Positions 26,167 through 34,173 of a stretch of DNA of 38,778 bases are shown one piece after another (position 1 is the stretch's first letter; each line of letters starts with the position of its first letter). The notes beneath the pieces were generated by a model. That model did not search any database, had not been told where the DNA came from, and was given only the letters and a program-made list of their open reading frames with translations. The stretch comes from Candidatus Kryptoniota bacterium (GTDB taxonomy: Bacteria; Bacteroidota; Ignavibacteria; Kryptoniales; JAKASW01): positions 1-38,778 of the forward strand of contig JAHECO010000036.1 in NCBI GenBank assembly GCA_024641705.1. The letters are read 5' to 3'. The translations under genes were made by a program, and so were the position numbers.

Positions 26167-27630
26167 ATGAATCAACGAAAAAGAGATGCCCGGTTAGAGA
26201 CCAAAGCTTGTTTCCAGAAATGGGCCATCATCACACTCAGCCTTATTGCTACACTCTTCTTTTCTCAGCCGACGTCTGCGCAAAGCATGATTTCGGCGGA
26301 CTCACTCGGAGTCAAGGTGGACTCGGCTGCGGTGCGGGTATTGAGGAAGACGGGAACACCGAGCGCCTCCGTTGCCGTGGTGCTGCACGGACGCATGGAG
26401 TACGCGCACGCCTACGGCTACGCGAGACTCGATCCGCGAGCGGCCGCGGAACCCGGCATGCGTTACGCGATAGGTTCGATCAGCAAACAATTCACGGCTG
26501 CCTCGATACTGCTGCTTGTGCAGAAGGGGAAGCTTTCCCTGGACGATCCGATTTCCATGTGGCTGCCGGACTTGACGCGCGCGAACGATGTCACCGTGCG
26601 GGAGATCCTGTCGCACACATCGGGTTACCAGGATTTCTGGCCGCAGGATTACGTGCCGCCGATGATGCTAAAGCCGATGCCGCCGCAGGAAATTCTGGAC
26701 AGGTGGGCAAAGAAGCCGCTCGACTTCGAGCCGGGGACGCGCTGGCAGTACAGTAACACGAACTTCGTGATAGCGGCACAAATCGTCGAAAAGATAACTC
26801 ACGAACCGTTCTACAAGTTCTTGCATGAGAACATCCTTAAACCGCTCGGACTTTCGAGCGCGGTGAATTTCGACGAAGGGAAATTGACGGAGAAAGATCC
26901 GGCAGGTTATATGGAATACGGCCTCGGACCGTTGCGTCCCGCTCCCGATGAAGGGTCCGGCTGGATGGCGGGCGCCGGCGAGCTGGCTATGTCCGCGAGC
27001 GACCTGGCCAGGTGGGATATCTCGCTTATCGACCGGAGTCTCCTCAGCCCCGAGTCATACAAGGAACTTGAGACGGAAGTACTCCTGAAAAACGGTGTGG
27101 GCGCACATTACGGTTTGGGTGTGTCCGTGGGTATGATGGATGGCCATCGAATGATATCGCACAGCGGCGAAGTATCGGGATTCACGGCATATAACGCCGT
27201 GTTCTCCGACGACAGCGCGGCGGTGGTAGTGTTGACGAATCAGGATGCTTCCTCGGCAGCGGGCGCGATCGGGGGGAAGATAGCGCGCCTCCTGTTTAAA
27301 ACACAGGACTCGCAGACGGCAATGCGGACCGAACAGGCGCGCGAAATCTTTGCCGGGCTGCAAGATGCGACCATCGACCGCTCGTTGTTCACATCCGACG
27401 CAAACGCATATTTCAGCGACCAGGCACTGGCGGATTTCAAATCCAGCCTGGCACCGCTCGGTACGCCGAAGGAGTTCGTTCAGACTGCGCAGCGCGAGCG
27501 AGGAGGAATGCTCGAGCGCGTGTTTCGCGTGGTGCTGCAAGACCGCACGCTCCGGGTGTGGACTTACCAGATGCCCGACGGGAAACTGGAGCAATATCAG
27601 GTGGCGCCGGAGCCGTCGGACCGGAATTGA
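26167..27630 (+). CDS. Secreted serine hydrolase of the beta-lactamase (class C/DD-peptidase-like) fold
   Basis: 487 residues counted from ATG 26167, which has a strong AGGAGA (26155-26160) 6 nt upstream; the ATG at 26152 would place that site inside the gene. Signal peptide to about residue 39 (WAIITLSLIATLFFSQPTSA-Q). Catalytic motifs: SISK with nucleophile Ser104 and Lys107, YSN (Tyr195-Asn197), HSG (His332-Gly334), where class C enzymes have KTG. Such 'serine hydrolase / beta-lactamase family' proteins are often esterases or peptidases, not antibiotic-resistance enzymes. The C-terminal ~100 residues are a small beta domain (GGMLERVFRVVLQDRTLRVW). Substrate unknown. Confidence 0.9.
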   Translation: MNQRKRDARLETKACFQKWAIITLSLIATLFFSQPTSAQSMISADSLGVKVDSAAVRVLRKTGTPSASVAVVLHGRMEYAHAYGYARLDPRAAAEPGMRYAIGSISKQFTAASILLLVQKGKLSLDDPISMWLPDLTRANDVTVREILSHTSGYQDFWPQDYVPPMMLKPMPPQEILDRWAKKPLDFEPGTRWQYSNTNFVIAAQIVEKITHEPFYKFLHENILKPLGLSSAVNFDEGKLTEKDPAGYMEYGLGPLRPAPDEGSGWMAGAGELAMSASDLARWDISLIDRSLLSPESYKELETEVLLKNGVGAHYGLGVSVGMMDGHRMISHSGEVSGFTAYNAVFSDDSAAVVVLTNQDASSAAGAIGGKIARLLFKTQDSQTAMRTEQAREIFAGLQDATIDRSLFTSDANAYFSDQALADFKSSLAPLGTPKEFVQTAQRERGGMLERVFRVVLQDRTLRVWTYQMPDGKLEQYQVAPEPSDRN

Positions 27631-28277
27631 GATATTGAGTTGCCGGTGAAGATGATTCCGTATCACTGAATCCTGATCATATTGCAGGCGGTACAGCTGC
27701 ATGGTGCGGCGAGAAGTTGCATCGACCAGACTGGATCGCCTCTTTCAACTTTTCCGGGAGGAGAACACGTGTGTCGGCCTCCGAAATAACGGGGGAAGGC
27801 CTGAGATTCCAATTCAGGTTAGCGCATGCGCCTTCATGATCTCGCCGCGAATTCCCCCGAATTCAATGCCGCTTCAAAGGGATAGGAGGAGTTTTCCCGC
27901 CAAATGGTTCATTTGCGTGCAATCACAGGATGTCCGCCGCAGTGTTGTAAGTCCCACCGATTGTGTTAAATTAACGGCGAGTTGTGTCTTGCGCGGAGCA
28001 GAGTCGTCCTGCTTAGGTTACGGAGGGCGTATCAGGGCGCAAATGCTTCCAGCAAGCAAAAACCATATTCAGAAGGCCAGGAGTAAGAGCGACTGTATGC
28101 ATCGCGTACTTGCTCGGAGATTTTGGTTCCGTTTATAGTTCGTTTTTGTTTGTGCGGAACATATGTGCGGTGCAGAATCGATGTACTGCGCTTCGCTCAG
28201 ATGAGGTTCTTTTGGATGAGCAGCACGGGGAATTCGATTCATGATCTCGCCCTCCCGGGGCCGGGCAACGTAGCGGC
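27631..28277. other. 647-bp stretch without a supportable gene
   Basis: No reading frame here has a recognisable protein. The only long frame (27701-28138, plus) gives a Ser/Arg/Cys-rich product without domain, signal peptide or good ribosome-binding site. TTGTAA-N16-TAAATT at about 27947-27974 could be a weak promoter, but it is ~300 bp from the next gene. I see no tRNA or terminator. Confidence 0.5.
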
Positions 28278-29480
28278 ATGAAACGAAAAAGTATCCTTCT
28301 TACGTTCATTTTTCTGTACCTGGTCGGGTGTTCCCCTAGAGAGAGGATAACGGGGCCGGAGCGCGACGGCTCCGGGCTGGGAGATTACCTGCCGTTGAAA
28401 GTGGGTAACACCTGGACATATAGTGCTCTCTCGGCAAATGGCCCGGGGGACACTTCCTCCTCGGGTCCCGTCACAATCACCATCTACCAGACCGACGTTC
28501 TCATCGGCGGCCAGCCGAACACCTTCATTATCCGCACAGACAAGCCGGAGGAACAAGTTTCGTACCTGGCTTTCTGTGTCAACGGCAACACGCTGCTTCA
28601 TTACCTCGGCGGGAGCAAAACCTTTCTCCTGCAGGACAACGTGATACGGTGGATACCTGGGGGCATCGGTGGCGCCGTTGTCGGAGTAGACCGGAGCCGG
28701 AAATATCATATCACGGAAGAGTCAGGAGACTCGCGGACTTTCCTCATTTCCAGATCGCCTGATTCTTCAATAGCCCGGGCCGAGATGACCTCAACCGACA
28801 CTGTGCAGATTACCGGCATACGGGAGGGCCAGACCGCATTTACACTTCAGGACGCGGGAGGCGGCGCGGGAGATACGATGACAGTGTTGATCGGGGTCAG
28901 CACCGACCCGCCATCGACAGTGACATCGCCATTCCTTCCATGGATGCCGCTATGGCAACTGGCCGACTCGTCCTCCGCTGGGACCATGTACTCGACCGAT
29001 ACGACGTTCGCCTTCAAGCGCACCGGAGACGGCGCCGAATGCACCGACGAACTCTACTACCTCCTCACGAATCGCTTCGTCGGCGGCGAACCGGTGCAGT
29101 TCCAGGGCTCCGCGCTCCGCTGCGACAGGTTCCGGATGAAAATCACACTTATGGAAACAATCACCTGCACGGACAGCACGGGGAGTAATGTCCTCTTCTC
29201 CGGCACGTCAACCGACTTCACCGTGGACATGTGGCTGGCGAAAGGGGTGGGATTTGTGAAAGGGATAGTCGTCGGAAGTTCACTTCCACCTGTAGCGGCG
29301 ATGGGCGGCGAGACCGATTCCTCCGGCGCGCTCGACGGATTTTACATTTCGCCGCGGGTCGGCTACGCTTCCATACCGCTATCCGGCGAGACGCGCAGGG
29401 AGTATTTCTTCGTGAACGCTGCACCGTTGGACACGACAGCAACACTCAGCGAATTCAACCTGATGAGCAAAAATTTCTAA
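28278..29480 (+). CDS. Outer-membrane-type lipoprotein of unknown function
   Basis: 400 residues with a lipoprotein signal peptide: MKRKSILLTFIFLYLVGC, lipobox LVGC and acylated Cys18. The mature part includes YLPLKVGNTWTYS, a segment common to exported Bacteroidota-type lipoproteins that monitor or bind ligands, then beta-rich repeats (DTVQITGIREGQTAFTLQD). No catalytic motif. The stop TAA overlaps the ATG of the TonB-dependent receptor (TAATG, 29478-29482), so lipoprotein and receptor are translationally coupled, resembling lipoprotein-plus-receptor nutrient-uptake pairs. There is no SusD-like fold signature, so it is not a typical SusCD pair. No clear ribosome-binding site before the ATG. 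Confidence 0.72.
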   Translation: MKRKSILLTFIFLYLVGCSPRERITGPERDGSGLGDYLPLKVGNTWTYSALSANGPGDTSSSGPVTITIYQTDVLIGGQPNTFIIRTDKPEEQVSYLAFCVNGNTLLHYLGGSKTFLLQDNVIRWIPGGIGGAVVGVDRSRKYHITEESGDSRTFLISRSPDSSIARAEMTSTDTVQITGIREGQTAFTLQDAGGGAGDTMTVLIGVSTDPPSTVTSPFLPWMPLWQLADSSSAGTMYSTDTTFAFKRTGDGAECTDELYYLLTNRFVGGEPVQFQGSALRCDRFRMKITLMETITCTDSTGSNVLFSGTSTDFTVDMWLAKGVGFVKGIVVGSSLPPVAAMGGETDSSGALDGFYISPRVGYASIPLSGETRREYFFVNAAPLDTTATLSEFNLMSKNF

Positions 29481-31606
29481 TGGACAACCCCATCGAAAAC
29501 AATGTTCGTTGGATATTGAGAGCCTTCTTTGCTCTGGCACTCGTCTGCCTGCCGGCATTCGCGAACACATGTTTCTCCCAGGATACAGGCCGGGATTCAG
29601 TCGCGGTTCAGCTTGACACGGTCGAAGTTGCCGGTGAGAGGGCGGCCGGACCGGCGGTGAGCAGGACATTATCATCGCGCGAGGTCAGCATGACACCGGG
29701 CTCGCTGAACGACCCTATGCGGGCGATGGATCCCTCGGCGGAAGTGGTTTCTAACTCGGATTTGCAGGCTGTGCCGATCATCGGCGGCGATCAGGCAGAC
29801 GGCATTCTCACGCTCATGGACGGTTTTCCCATGACATTTCCATACAGGCTCCTCGGAAGCTTCTCGATGTTTAACCCGCTGACTACCGGGCGGGTCGAGC
29901 TCCTGACGGCAGGCTACTCAGTATCGCATGGCGGCTACGCACCGGCAGCAGTGAGTGTAAGCTCGAACACGAACTACAACAGCCGCCCGAATTTGGAAAC
30001 AGACCTCAGCCCGTTCGTTTCATCCTTATCGGTGCAGGTGCCGATCTCCGACAGCCTTCGGTGGTCGTTGAGGGTCGCGGCGCGCGCCTCGCACATTGGG
30101 CTGGCAGCGGGCATGCTCCCGGAACCGGCCCGTCAGAGGCTGCAGGCTTTCATGCCGAACCTTAAAGACGCGCAGTTCTTCATGAGCGAGATGCCGACCC
30201 GCAGCGTCTATTCGTTCCAGGAAGGGCTGGCGAGCCAGGAAGAGGGTTCACTGGTAAGCAACAGCAGAACTTTCGACTATACCTGGCAGAAAGAATTCGC
30301 AGGCGCAGCGGTGATGACATCCGCAGGCAACTTCGCCACGGAACACAGACTATCGTTGACCCGCGACGACATTTCCCTTTCGACGCTGGTGCCGATAGAA
30401 TTCATCGGCAGCGGCCGGTTCGGGATCAACTCCCAATTCACGACCGTGGAGCTGCAGGATCAGCTGCAGTTCTCCTTTTCCCCCGCTCTCAGCATAACGG
30501 GCGGAACGGATCTCGCATACTCGATTTCCGACGTGGGGCTCGAGACCTTCAGCTCATGGCTGAACGGCAGGTCACCACTGCGGTCGTCGTTCGCCGACAT
30601 CGCGGGCTTTTCCGAATTCGACTGGTCGGTAACCGACAGGTTGTCGGCCACGCTCGGGGTCCGCGGTACTTACTTCGGGTTCATCCGGCAGGTGGGGTTC
30701 GAACCGCGGGCGACGTTCGTTTACAGTTTCGGCGGCGGATCGAGTGTTGAAGTTTCCCTCGGCCAGTATTTGCAGACCCCGTCCGATTTCGAGATATTGC
30801 ACGGGTTCCTTATGTTCCTCTCTGTCCCGGACCAGACGCCGCTCATGATGCTGATGAGCGAGTACCGCGATGAGCTCCGCCCCGAGACGAACAACCTCGC
30901 GGCGCTCGGCGCGACGACGCCGGTCTTGCGGCACAGATCCGTCGCCGTTGACGGGCGGGTGGATCTCTATTTCAAAGATACTCGATCGCTCATACTGCCG
31001 GAACGTTACCCGAGCGTTTTCACTCCGCTCGATACTATGTCGTACAGACCCCTTCAATGCTTCCGGGGGATCAAGTGGGGGATGGGTGTTTCGTCGGTGA
31101 TGAAACTCGTTCCTCTCAACCTTTCGCTGACGGCTTCGCTGTTCAGCCATCGCAGCGTGATAATCGACAACCGCACCGGGGAGAAATACCGGACCATCGG
31201 CGACGTACCGGCAGTGGCCAAGTTCATCTTCCGGTTTTCACCGCCCGGTTGGACGGTCAATATCCTCTACCAGTATTCCACCGGCTCCCCGACTACCGAC
31301 GGATATTTCCTGAAAGGCACCAACCTGATCGGCAACGTGGTTTACCTTCCTGCATGGAGGGAGTTGAATTCGAGCAGGGTCCCGGATTATCACCGGCTTG
31401 ATTTTTCCGTCACGAAAGGGTGGCACGGCCCCGACTGGGAAATCGATGTGGTATTCGGCGTGCTCAACCTCCTTGGTAATGAGAACATCTCGAGTTACAC
31501 ATACACACTCTCGGAAGTCGACCGGGATTATGTGAAGAAGGCTGCGGTGATAAACACGCTTCCTTTCGTGCCGAATATCGAAATACGATGCCAGTATTCG
31601 CTCTGA
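29480..31606 (+). CDS. TonB-dependent outer-membrane receptor
   Basis: 708 residues. N-terminal membrane-targeting segment (WILRAFFALALVCLPAFANTCFSQ), then a region DTVEVAGERA resembling a TonB-box lead-in, a plug-like domain (~90-170: AVPIIGGDQADGILTLMDGF, NPLTTGRVELLTAGYSVSHGG) and a ~500-residue beta-barrel (LSVQVPISDSLRWSLRVAAR; FEPRATFVYSFGGGSSVEV). The start is at 29480 because of the TAATG overlap with the lipoprotein gene; the frame stays open upstream to 29231, but only as shadow of that gene. No carboxypeptidase-regulatory-like N-terminal domain is seen, so it is not SusC-like. Ligand unknown. Confidence 0.82.
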   Translation: MDNPIENNVRWILRAFFALALVCLPAFANTCFSQDTGRDSVAVQLDTVEVAGERAAGPAVSRTLSSREVSMTPGSLNDPMRAMDPSAEVVSNSDLQAVPIIGGDQADGILTLMDGFPMTFPYRLLGSFSMFNPLTTGRVELLTAGYSVSHGGYAPAAVSVSSNTNYNSRPNLETDLSPFVSSLSVQVPISDSLRWSLRVAARASHIGLAAGMLPEPARQRLQAFMPNLKDAQFFMSEMPTRSVYSFQEGLASQEEGSLVSNSRTFDYTWQKEFAGAAVMTSAGNFATEHRLSLTRDDISLSTLVPIEFIGSGRFGINSQFTTVELQDQLQFSFSPALSITGGTDLAYSISDVGLETFSSWLNGRSPLRSSFADIAGFSEFDWSVTDRLSATLGVRGTYFGFIRQVGFEPRATFVYSFGGGSSVEVSLGQYLQTPSDFEILHGFLMFLSVPDQTPLMMLMSEYRDELRPETNNLAALGATTPVLRHRSVAVDGRVDLYFKDTRSLILPERYPSVFTPLDTMSYRPLQCFRGIKWGMGVSSVMKLVPLNLSLTASLFSHRSVIIDNRTGEKYRTIGDVPAVAKFIFRFSPPGWTVNILYQYSTGSPTTDGYFLKGTNLIGNVVYLPAWRELNSSRVPDYHRLDFSVTKGWHGPDWEIDVVFGVLNLLGNENISSYTYTLSEVDRDYVKKAAVINTLPFVPNIEIRCQYSL

Positions 31607-31684
31607 TGATTCCGGCGGCGGCAGCCGGTTTGGAATCCACATAGATGCATGCAGTGCAAAACATTAACTAAGGAGTAAGTGAGA

Positions 31685-33016
31685 ATGAAAACGGGAAGAT
31701 TGCTTAGGCTCAGCTTGGCCCTGCTTGCCGTATCTGCGCAGGCGGGAATTGCGCAGTGGACACAGGTAAATGGTCCGGCGGGAGACATCATGTTCCTTTC
31801 TACCTACGAATCACAGGTCTATGCCCAGTCGAACACCGGTTTCTTCTTCTCGACCGACTACGGCCTTAGCTGGACGGAGGCCAACGCGGAGCTCGCGAAT
31901 AGTCTTGTCGGAACATTCCCCACCGACACGGTCAACTACCTTCTGAACAATTACCTGGCACAGCTGCCTCCATTACCCGATACCATTCGGCAGCTTCAGA
32001 TAGCCAACCTTGAACTATCGAGTCTGTATTCGCTCATGACGAGCCTGTCGATCATGTACCCGGAGACCTATCTCGACAGCATCCTCGTGTCGCTCGATTC
32101 CGGGGCGACCGCGATGAAAGTTTCCGAGATAATGACGCGGCTCGCGCTATACGCGGCGGGCATAGACACGAACGACATACTCTCAAAGATCGATTCAGCG
32201 CAGATGTGGTTTTCGACAATTGCCGGCCCTCAATGGGTATCGGTCAGCGAGATAGTGTCGGGCATCGAGGTGCGGGCCATCCAGAAGACGGACCGGTTTG
32301 TGTTTGTCGGCACCGACAGGGGAGTATTCCGCGCGGCGACCGAACGCGGCAGCTGGGGCAGTGTAAATGTCGGGCTGGCGGACAGCAATGTTCATGCGCT
32401 TGTGATGATCGACACGATGCTTTTTGCCGGAACGAACGGCGGCGTCTTCGTCTCGACTGATGACGGCATCACGTGGAAAGCAATGAACACCGGGTTGACG
32501 AACAAGGTAGTCTATGCCCTGGCCGTTTCCGGAGACATTCTCTTCGCGGGCACGCACGGCGGAGGAGTATTCGCATCGATGAATCACGGTTCGAGCTGGC
32601 GCGCCGTTAACACCGGGCTGACGTCGTTGTACGTCAACGCGCTCGCGGTGAGCGGCGTGAGGCTCTTTGCCGGGACAAGCGGCGCCGGACTGTGGAAGCG
32701 GCCCGTCTTCGAAATGATAACCCCGGTTCATGAACCTCCGGCTCAGATGCCGATGACATTCAAACTGATGCAGAACTATCCGAACCCGTTCAATCCGACA
32801 ACGGACATCGAATTTCGGATTGCGGATTTCGGATTTGTGTCGTTGAAGGTATACAATGTTCTCGGTCAGGAGGTGGCGAGCCTGGTGAACGGGTTGAAGC
32901 GGCCGGGGAGCTACACGGTCCGATTCGACGGGAGTGGGCTGCCGAGCGGCGTGTATTTTTACAGACTCCAGGCGGGAAGCCACAGCGACATGAAGAAGCT
33001 GATGCTGATGAAGTGA
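31685..33016 (+). CDS. Secreted Asp-box propeller protein with T9SS sorting domain
   Basis: 443 residues from ATG 31685 (AGGAG at 31671-31675, 9 nt upstream). Signal peptide MKTGRLLRLSLALLAVSAQAGIA-Q. Asp-box-like motifs (STDYGLSWTEA, STDDGITWKAM, SMNHGSSWRAV) and 'LFAGTNGGVFVS'-type strands mark a small beta-propeller. It is interrupted near residues 75-185 by a helical, Leu-rich insertion (TIRQLQIANLELSSLYSLMT). The last ~90 residues are a T9SS C-terminal domain (QNYPNPFNPTTDIEF ... KVYNVLGQEVASLV ... LPSGVYFYRL). It lies 78 bp behind the TonB receptor and is probably in the same transcript. Confidence 0.88.
   Translation: MKTGRLLRLSLALLAVSAQAGIAQWTQVNGPAGDIMFLSTYESQVYAQSNTGFFFSTDYGLSWTEANAELANSLVGTFPTDTVNYLLNNYLAQLPPLPDTIRQLQIANLELSSLYSLMTSLSIMYPETYLDSILVSLDSGATAMKVSEIMTRLALYAAGIDTNDILSKIDSAQMWFSTIAGPQWVSVSEIVSGIEVRAIQKTDRFVFVGTDRGVFRAATERGSWGSVNVGLADSNVHALVMIDTMLFAGTNGGVFVSTDDGITWKAMNTGLTNKVVYALAVSGDILFAGTHGGGVFASMNHGSSWRAVNTGLTSLYVNALAVSGVRLFAGTSGAGLWKRPVFEMITPVHEPPAQMPMTFKLMQNYPNPFNPTTDIEFRIADFGFVSLKVYNVLGQEVASLVNGLKRPGSYTVRFDGSGLPSGVYFYRLQAGSHSDMKKLMLMK
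32814..32834. repeat. Heptanucleotide tandem repeat inside the second T9SS sorting domain
   Basis: Three 7-bp units TTCGGAT, TGCGGAT, TTCGGAT, encoding part of EFRIADFGF between NPFNP and KVYNVLG. Same position in the domain as the repeat at 18021-18048, with a different unit. Confidence 0.6.
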
Positions 33017-33046
33017 CTGGCGGGATTACGTCCGTTTTGGCGGGGG

Positions 33047-33075
33047 CCGCCCTCTTGGTGCGGGCGAGAGGGCGG
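33047..33075. terminator. Stem-loop downstream of the T9SS protein gene
   Basis: Perfect 9-bp stem CCGCCCTCT (33047-33055) / AGAGGGCGG (33067-33075) with an 11-nt loop, 30 bp beyond the plus-strand stop codon. It lacks a T-tract, so termination is only possible. Confidence 0.4.
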
Positions 33076-33101
33076 TGAGAACTCGCGGCGGTTCTGCCGG
33101 G

Positions 33102-33134
33102 AAAAGAAAAACCCGCGAGATATGACTTCGCGGG
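33102..33134 (-). terminator. Rho-independent terminator of the minus-strand island genes
   Basis: On the minus strand, 7-bp stem (33128-33134 with 33112-33118), 9-nt loop, then TTTTTCTTTT. It lies about 85 bp after the stop of the DUF6577-like remnant and before the convergent plus-strand gene. Confidence 0.65.
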
Positions 33135-33219
33135 CTTAAGATTCCATGCGGGGTTGACGAGGCTCTAACACTCGATCCAATTCTTTGAAAACGATTCCTT
33201 GGATATCATGCCATCTTCA

Positions 33220-33843
33220 TCAAAACAAGATTACATCGTCCTGCTCACGGAGAACTTCATCAGAGATCGCTTCTCTAACCTTCCGACGATATGCATATCT
33301 GAGCAGACGCGCGATGTTTATTCGTTGAGATAGGATAAGGTTCCGGAAGATCCTCGTGAATTCGGCGCAGTCCATCAAGTTGAGCCGGTCCTTCTCAAGG
33401 AATAAGTCGACCATCAACTTCTCGAAAGTGGCATATGAGTTTTCGGTCGGTTCCTCACTTACGGACTGACGGATGACTACCGTGTCAGCTGATGGCTCAA
33501 AGTATTTTGCGACCTCGTCCTTCCTTGGGTTGACGAAGACCTTGTAGCCTGAATCCTTCAGGAACTCGCCGACCGAAGGCATGGAATCTGCGTCGGTGTA
33601 AAGAACGATCGTGAACCGGGACATAATGTGGTGAGCAAGCGACTTCAGCTGCTCCGTGCTCCAAATCGAGAACTCAAGGAACGGGAACCGTTTCTTGATG
33701 TCGCTGATCAGCTTTTGAACGGGTTCCATTGGCAACGACGGTGCCTGGCTGACGGTCGAATACCAGCCGCGTCCGGCATCAAAGAGTTTGCCGTCCCTTT
33801 TGAGGTTATATAGATACTGGTTGACGGTGGTAGCTGGCAGCTG
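33220..33843 (-). pseudogene. DUF6577-like protein lacking its N-terminus (fused remnant)
   Basis: Recognisable from LPATTVNQYLYNLKRDGKL, the second half of an N-terminal winged helix, through EFSIWSTEQLKSLAHHIMS, GYKVFVNPRKDEVAKYF, TFEKLMVDLFLEKDRL to INIARLLRYAYRRK. This matches the DUF6577 family as I remember it, whose members have a winged-helix start and look antitoxin-like. About 30-40 N-terminal residues that would complete the winged helix are absent. The frame stays open upstream to an ATG at 33966, but those residues are only the shifted reading of the AbiEi-like gene. So the gene is truncated by a junction at about 33840, unless the fusion is an assembly or sequencing artefact. 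Confidence 0.65.
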
Positions 33844-34076
33844 ACATAGGATGCCCTGACCATACGATTCGCAACAAGGAATGGATGCGGCTTTACCTTT
33901 CGGTACGGTGGCGCGAGCGCATAGAGTCCACGCCGAATCTGGTAAATTCGACCAGCCTTCGTCCACCGGGAAAGCTGGAGGATCACATCCTTTGGCTCTG
34001 CATTTCCGGCCAGTAGAAATCCCGTCTCAAAGACCGGTTCATCGTCGACAATATTGATGAGCCGTTCGAATTCCAT
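33708..34076 (-). pseudogene. AbiEi-like antitoxin winged-helix gene, truncated after ~79 residues
   Basis: The product starts MEFERLINIVDDEPVFETGF and has an AbiEi-type winged helix (VILQLSRWTKAGRIYQIRRG, then LYALAPPYRKVKPHPFLVAN, RMVRASYVS). In intact relatives SYVS is followed by 'L.SAL..' and a further ~120 residues. Here homology stops at about 33840 and the frame continues as 43 meaningless residues that are DUF6577-coding DNA read in another frame. The minus-strand start lies 5 bp from the small dyad ATAAC-TTAGC-GTTAT (34081-34095), and the gene diverges from the primase-helicase gene. Whether the N-terminal domain alone still binds DNA is unknown. Confidence 0.6.
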
Positions 34077-34080
34077 AGCA

Positions 34081-34095
34081 ATAACTTAGCGTTAT
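34081..34095. promoter_or_regulatory. Small inverted repeat between the divergent island genes
   Basis: ATAAC-TTAGC-GTTAT, 5-5-5, immediately upstream of the AbiEi-like start. A direct repeat GTTAAATTC occurs at 34120-34128 and 34149-34157, nearer the primase-helicase gene. Either could be an operator for the adjacent DNA-binding protein; evidence is position only. Confidence 0.3.
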
Positions 34096-34173
34096 CGACA
34101 TATTATTGCAACCAATTATGTTAAATTCACATTCTTCCTAAAGAAAACGTTAAATTCCAAACGGACTGCCGGT

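Noticed and set aside
27701-28138. 145-codon plus-strand open frame in the large gap
   Set aside because: No recognisable domain, poor start context and a composition unlike neighbouring proteins.
29231-29479. N-terminal extension of the TonB receptor
   Set aside because: Shadow of the lipoprotein gene; TAATG at 29478-29482 and the targeting segment after it mark the start.
33844-33966. DUF6577 gene starting at the ATG at 33966
   Set aside because: The first ~42 residues are a frame-shifted reading of the AbiEi-like gene, without homology to the DUF6577 N-terminus.
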